Below are positions 4,760-5,546 of a stretch of 5,546 nucleotides of DNA, piece after piece; within the stretch, counting starts at the first letter, position 1, and the number at the start of each line of letters is the position of its first letter. This stretch comes from Allobrachymonas sp. (lineage in GTDB: Bacteria; Pseudomonadota; Gammaproteobacteria; Burkholderiales; Burkholderiaceae): contig JAUMXD010000087.1 in the NCBI GenBank assembly GCA_030529305.1, forward strand, positions 1 to 5,546, written 5' to 3'. The position numbers were made by a program, and so were the translations under genes. Below the pieces are notes generated by a model. The model made no database searches. It saw only the letters and a program-made list of their open reading frames with translations, and had not been told where the DNA came from.

Positions 4760-5546
4760 ATGGATACTTTGACCCCCACCCCCCCTGCTCTTTTGCAAGC
4801 CCAGCCCCTGCGGCTGAGCACTACCCAGCCCGATTTCGAAGCCGCCTTTGCCCGCCGCCTGCATTGGAGCGCAGACACCGACGCCGCCATTGAACAGCGC
4901 GTGGCTGACATCCTGGCCGACGTGCGCACGCGAGGCGATGCCGCCGTGCTTGAGTACACCGCGCGCTTTGATGGCTTGCAGGCCGACAGCATGCAGGCGC
5001 TGGAGTTGACCCAAGCCGACTTCAAGCATGCTTTTGACAGCCTGCCCGCCGAGCAGCAAAACGCCTTGCAGGCATCTGCCCAGCGCGTGCGCAGTTACCA
5101 CGAGGTGCAGAAAAAACACACGGGCGAGGGCTGGAGCTACCGCGATGCCGACGGCAGCCTGCTGGGCCAGAAAGTCACCCCGCTGGATCGCGTGGGCATC
5201 TACGTGCCTGGCGGCAAAGCCGCCTACCCCAGCAGCCTGATCATGAATGCTGTGCCCGCACACGTGGCGGGTGTGGAAGAAATCATCATGGTCGTGCCCA
5301 CCCCCGTGCGTGGCAGCGTAGCCGCGGGCGGTGTAGATGATGGTGCCATCCATGCCCAGCGCCCCGACCCCGCACATGGCGAACGCAATCCGCTCGTGCT
5401 GGCTGCGGCCTATGTGGCGGGCGTGAGCCGCGCCTTCACCATTGGCGGCGCGCAAGCCATTGCTGCCTTGGCCTATGGCACGCAGACTGTGCCCAAGGTC
5501 GACAAAATCACCGGCCCCGGCAACGCCTACGTGGCCAGCGCCAAGC
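4760..5546 (+). CDS. hisD: histidinol dehydrogenase HisD (partial, C-terminus beyond the right edge)
   Basis: HisD is a zinc-dependent cytoplasmic homodimer that oxidises L-histidinol to L-histidine in two NAD-dependent steps, the last reactions of histidine synthesis. The first 262 of about 440-460 residues are visible. Family landmarks are [25 protein letters not shown] (48-71), [18 protein letters not shown] (142-159), [16 protein letters not shown] (226-241) and [15 protein letters not shown] (244-258). The zinc ligands and catalytic Glu-His pair lie further on, outside the window. Between VPTP (179-182) and [10 protein letters not shown] (208-217) there is a segment of about 23-25 residues that is missing in E. 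coli and, as far as I recall, in most relatives. The ATG at 4760-4762 gives the expected N-terminal length, but its only ribosome-site-like sequence is GGGA, 3 nt away. The frame stays open upstream to a TAG at 4388-4390. The gene is divergent from iscR, and no hisG precedes it. Confidence 0.95.
   Translation, partial: MDTLTPTPPALLQAQPLRLSTTQPDFEAAFARRLHWSADTDAAIEQRVADILADVRTRGDAAVLEYTARFDGLQADSMQALELTQADFKHAFDSLPAEQQNALQASAQRVRSYHEVQKKHTGEGWSYRDADGSLLGQKVTPLDRVGIYVPGGKAAYPSSLIMNAVPAHVAGVEEIIMVVPTPVRGSVAAGGVDDGAIHAQRPDPAHGERNPLVLAAAYVAGVSRAFTIGGAQAIAALAYGTQTVPKVDKITGPGNAYVASAK

Noticed and set aside
4727..5455. A 242-codon open frame on the minus strand opposite hisD.
   Set aside because: It is antisense to a clear hisD and rich in Gly, Ala and His, with no recognisable motif. 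It also runs through the hisD promoter.
1..5546. CRISPR array, insertion sequence, tRNA or rRNA.
   Set aside because: No regularly spaced repeats, transposase-like frame, terminal inverted repeats or RNA gene signatures were seen.

Overview
The window looks like chromosomal DNA of a GC-rich betaproteobacterium, most likely Burkholderiales and probably Comamonadaceae. I infer this from remembered similarity of the Isc proteins, the cupin and HisD, and from the strong G/C third-codon bias. No database search was possible. Almost the whole window is an iron-sulfur cluster (isc) assembly operon on the minus strand. A divergently transcribed histidine biosynthesis gene, hisD, starts near the right end and runs off it.

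In the direction of transcription (right to left) the isc operon reads: iscR (Rrf2-family Fe-S sensor and repressor), iscS (cysteine desulfurase), an unrecognised 151-residue protein with a signal peptide, iscU (scaffold), a small cupin protein, iscA (A-type carrier), and hscB (J-domain co-chaperone), whose C-terminal end is cut by the left edge. IscS supplies sulfur, IscU assembles the cluster, HscB with HscA (expected beyond the left edge) releases it, IscA helps carry it to targets, and IscR switches the operon off when clusters are plentiful. A good match to a type 1 IscR operator overlaps a consensus -35 hexamer about 150 bp upstream of iscR, so autoregulation is well supported.

The operon departs from the compact iscRSUA-hscBA-fdx layout in two ways. 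First, two extra genes are inserted: the exported protein between iscS and iscU, overlapping both, and the cupin between iscU and iscA. Second, there are unusually long gaps before iscA (275 bp, holding a perfect 14-bp palindrome) and before hscB (286 bp, with a C-rich, G-poor transcript segment that could be a Rho-loading region). The cupin also has an internal insertion with a CxxxC motif.

The 450-bp region between iscR and hisD holds the IscR operator and promoter, a perfect 12-bp palindrome beside it, several short repeats near hisD, and a TACAAT -10 element just before the hisD start. The -10 placement suggests a very short or absent hisD leader. HisD carries an apparent insertion of about 23 residues in its N-terminal half. 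No RNA genes, insertion sequences, CRISPR arrays or intrinsic terminators were seen.
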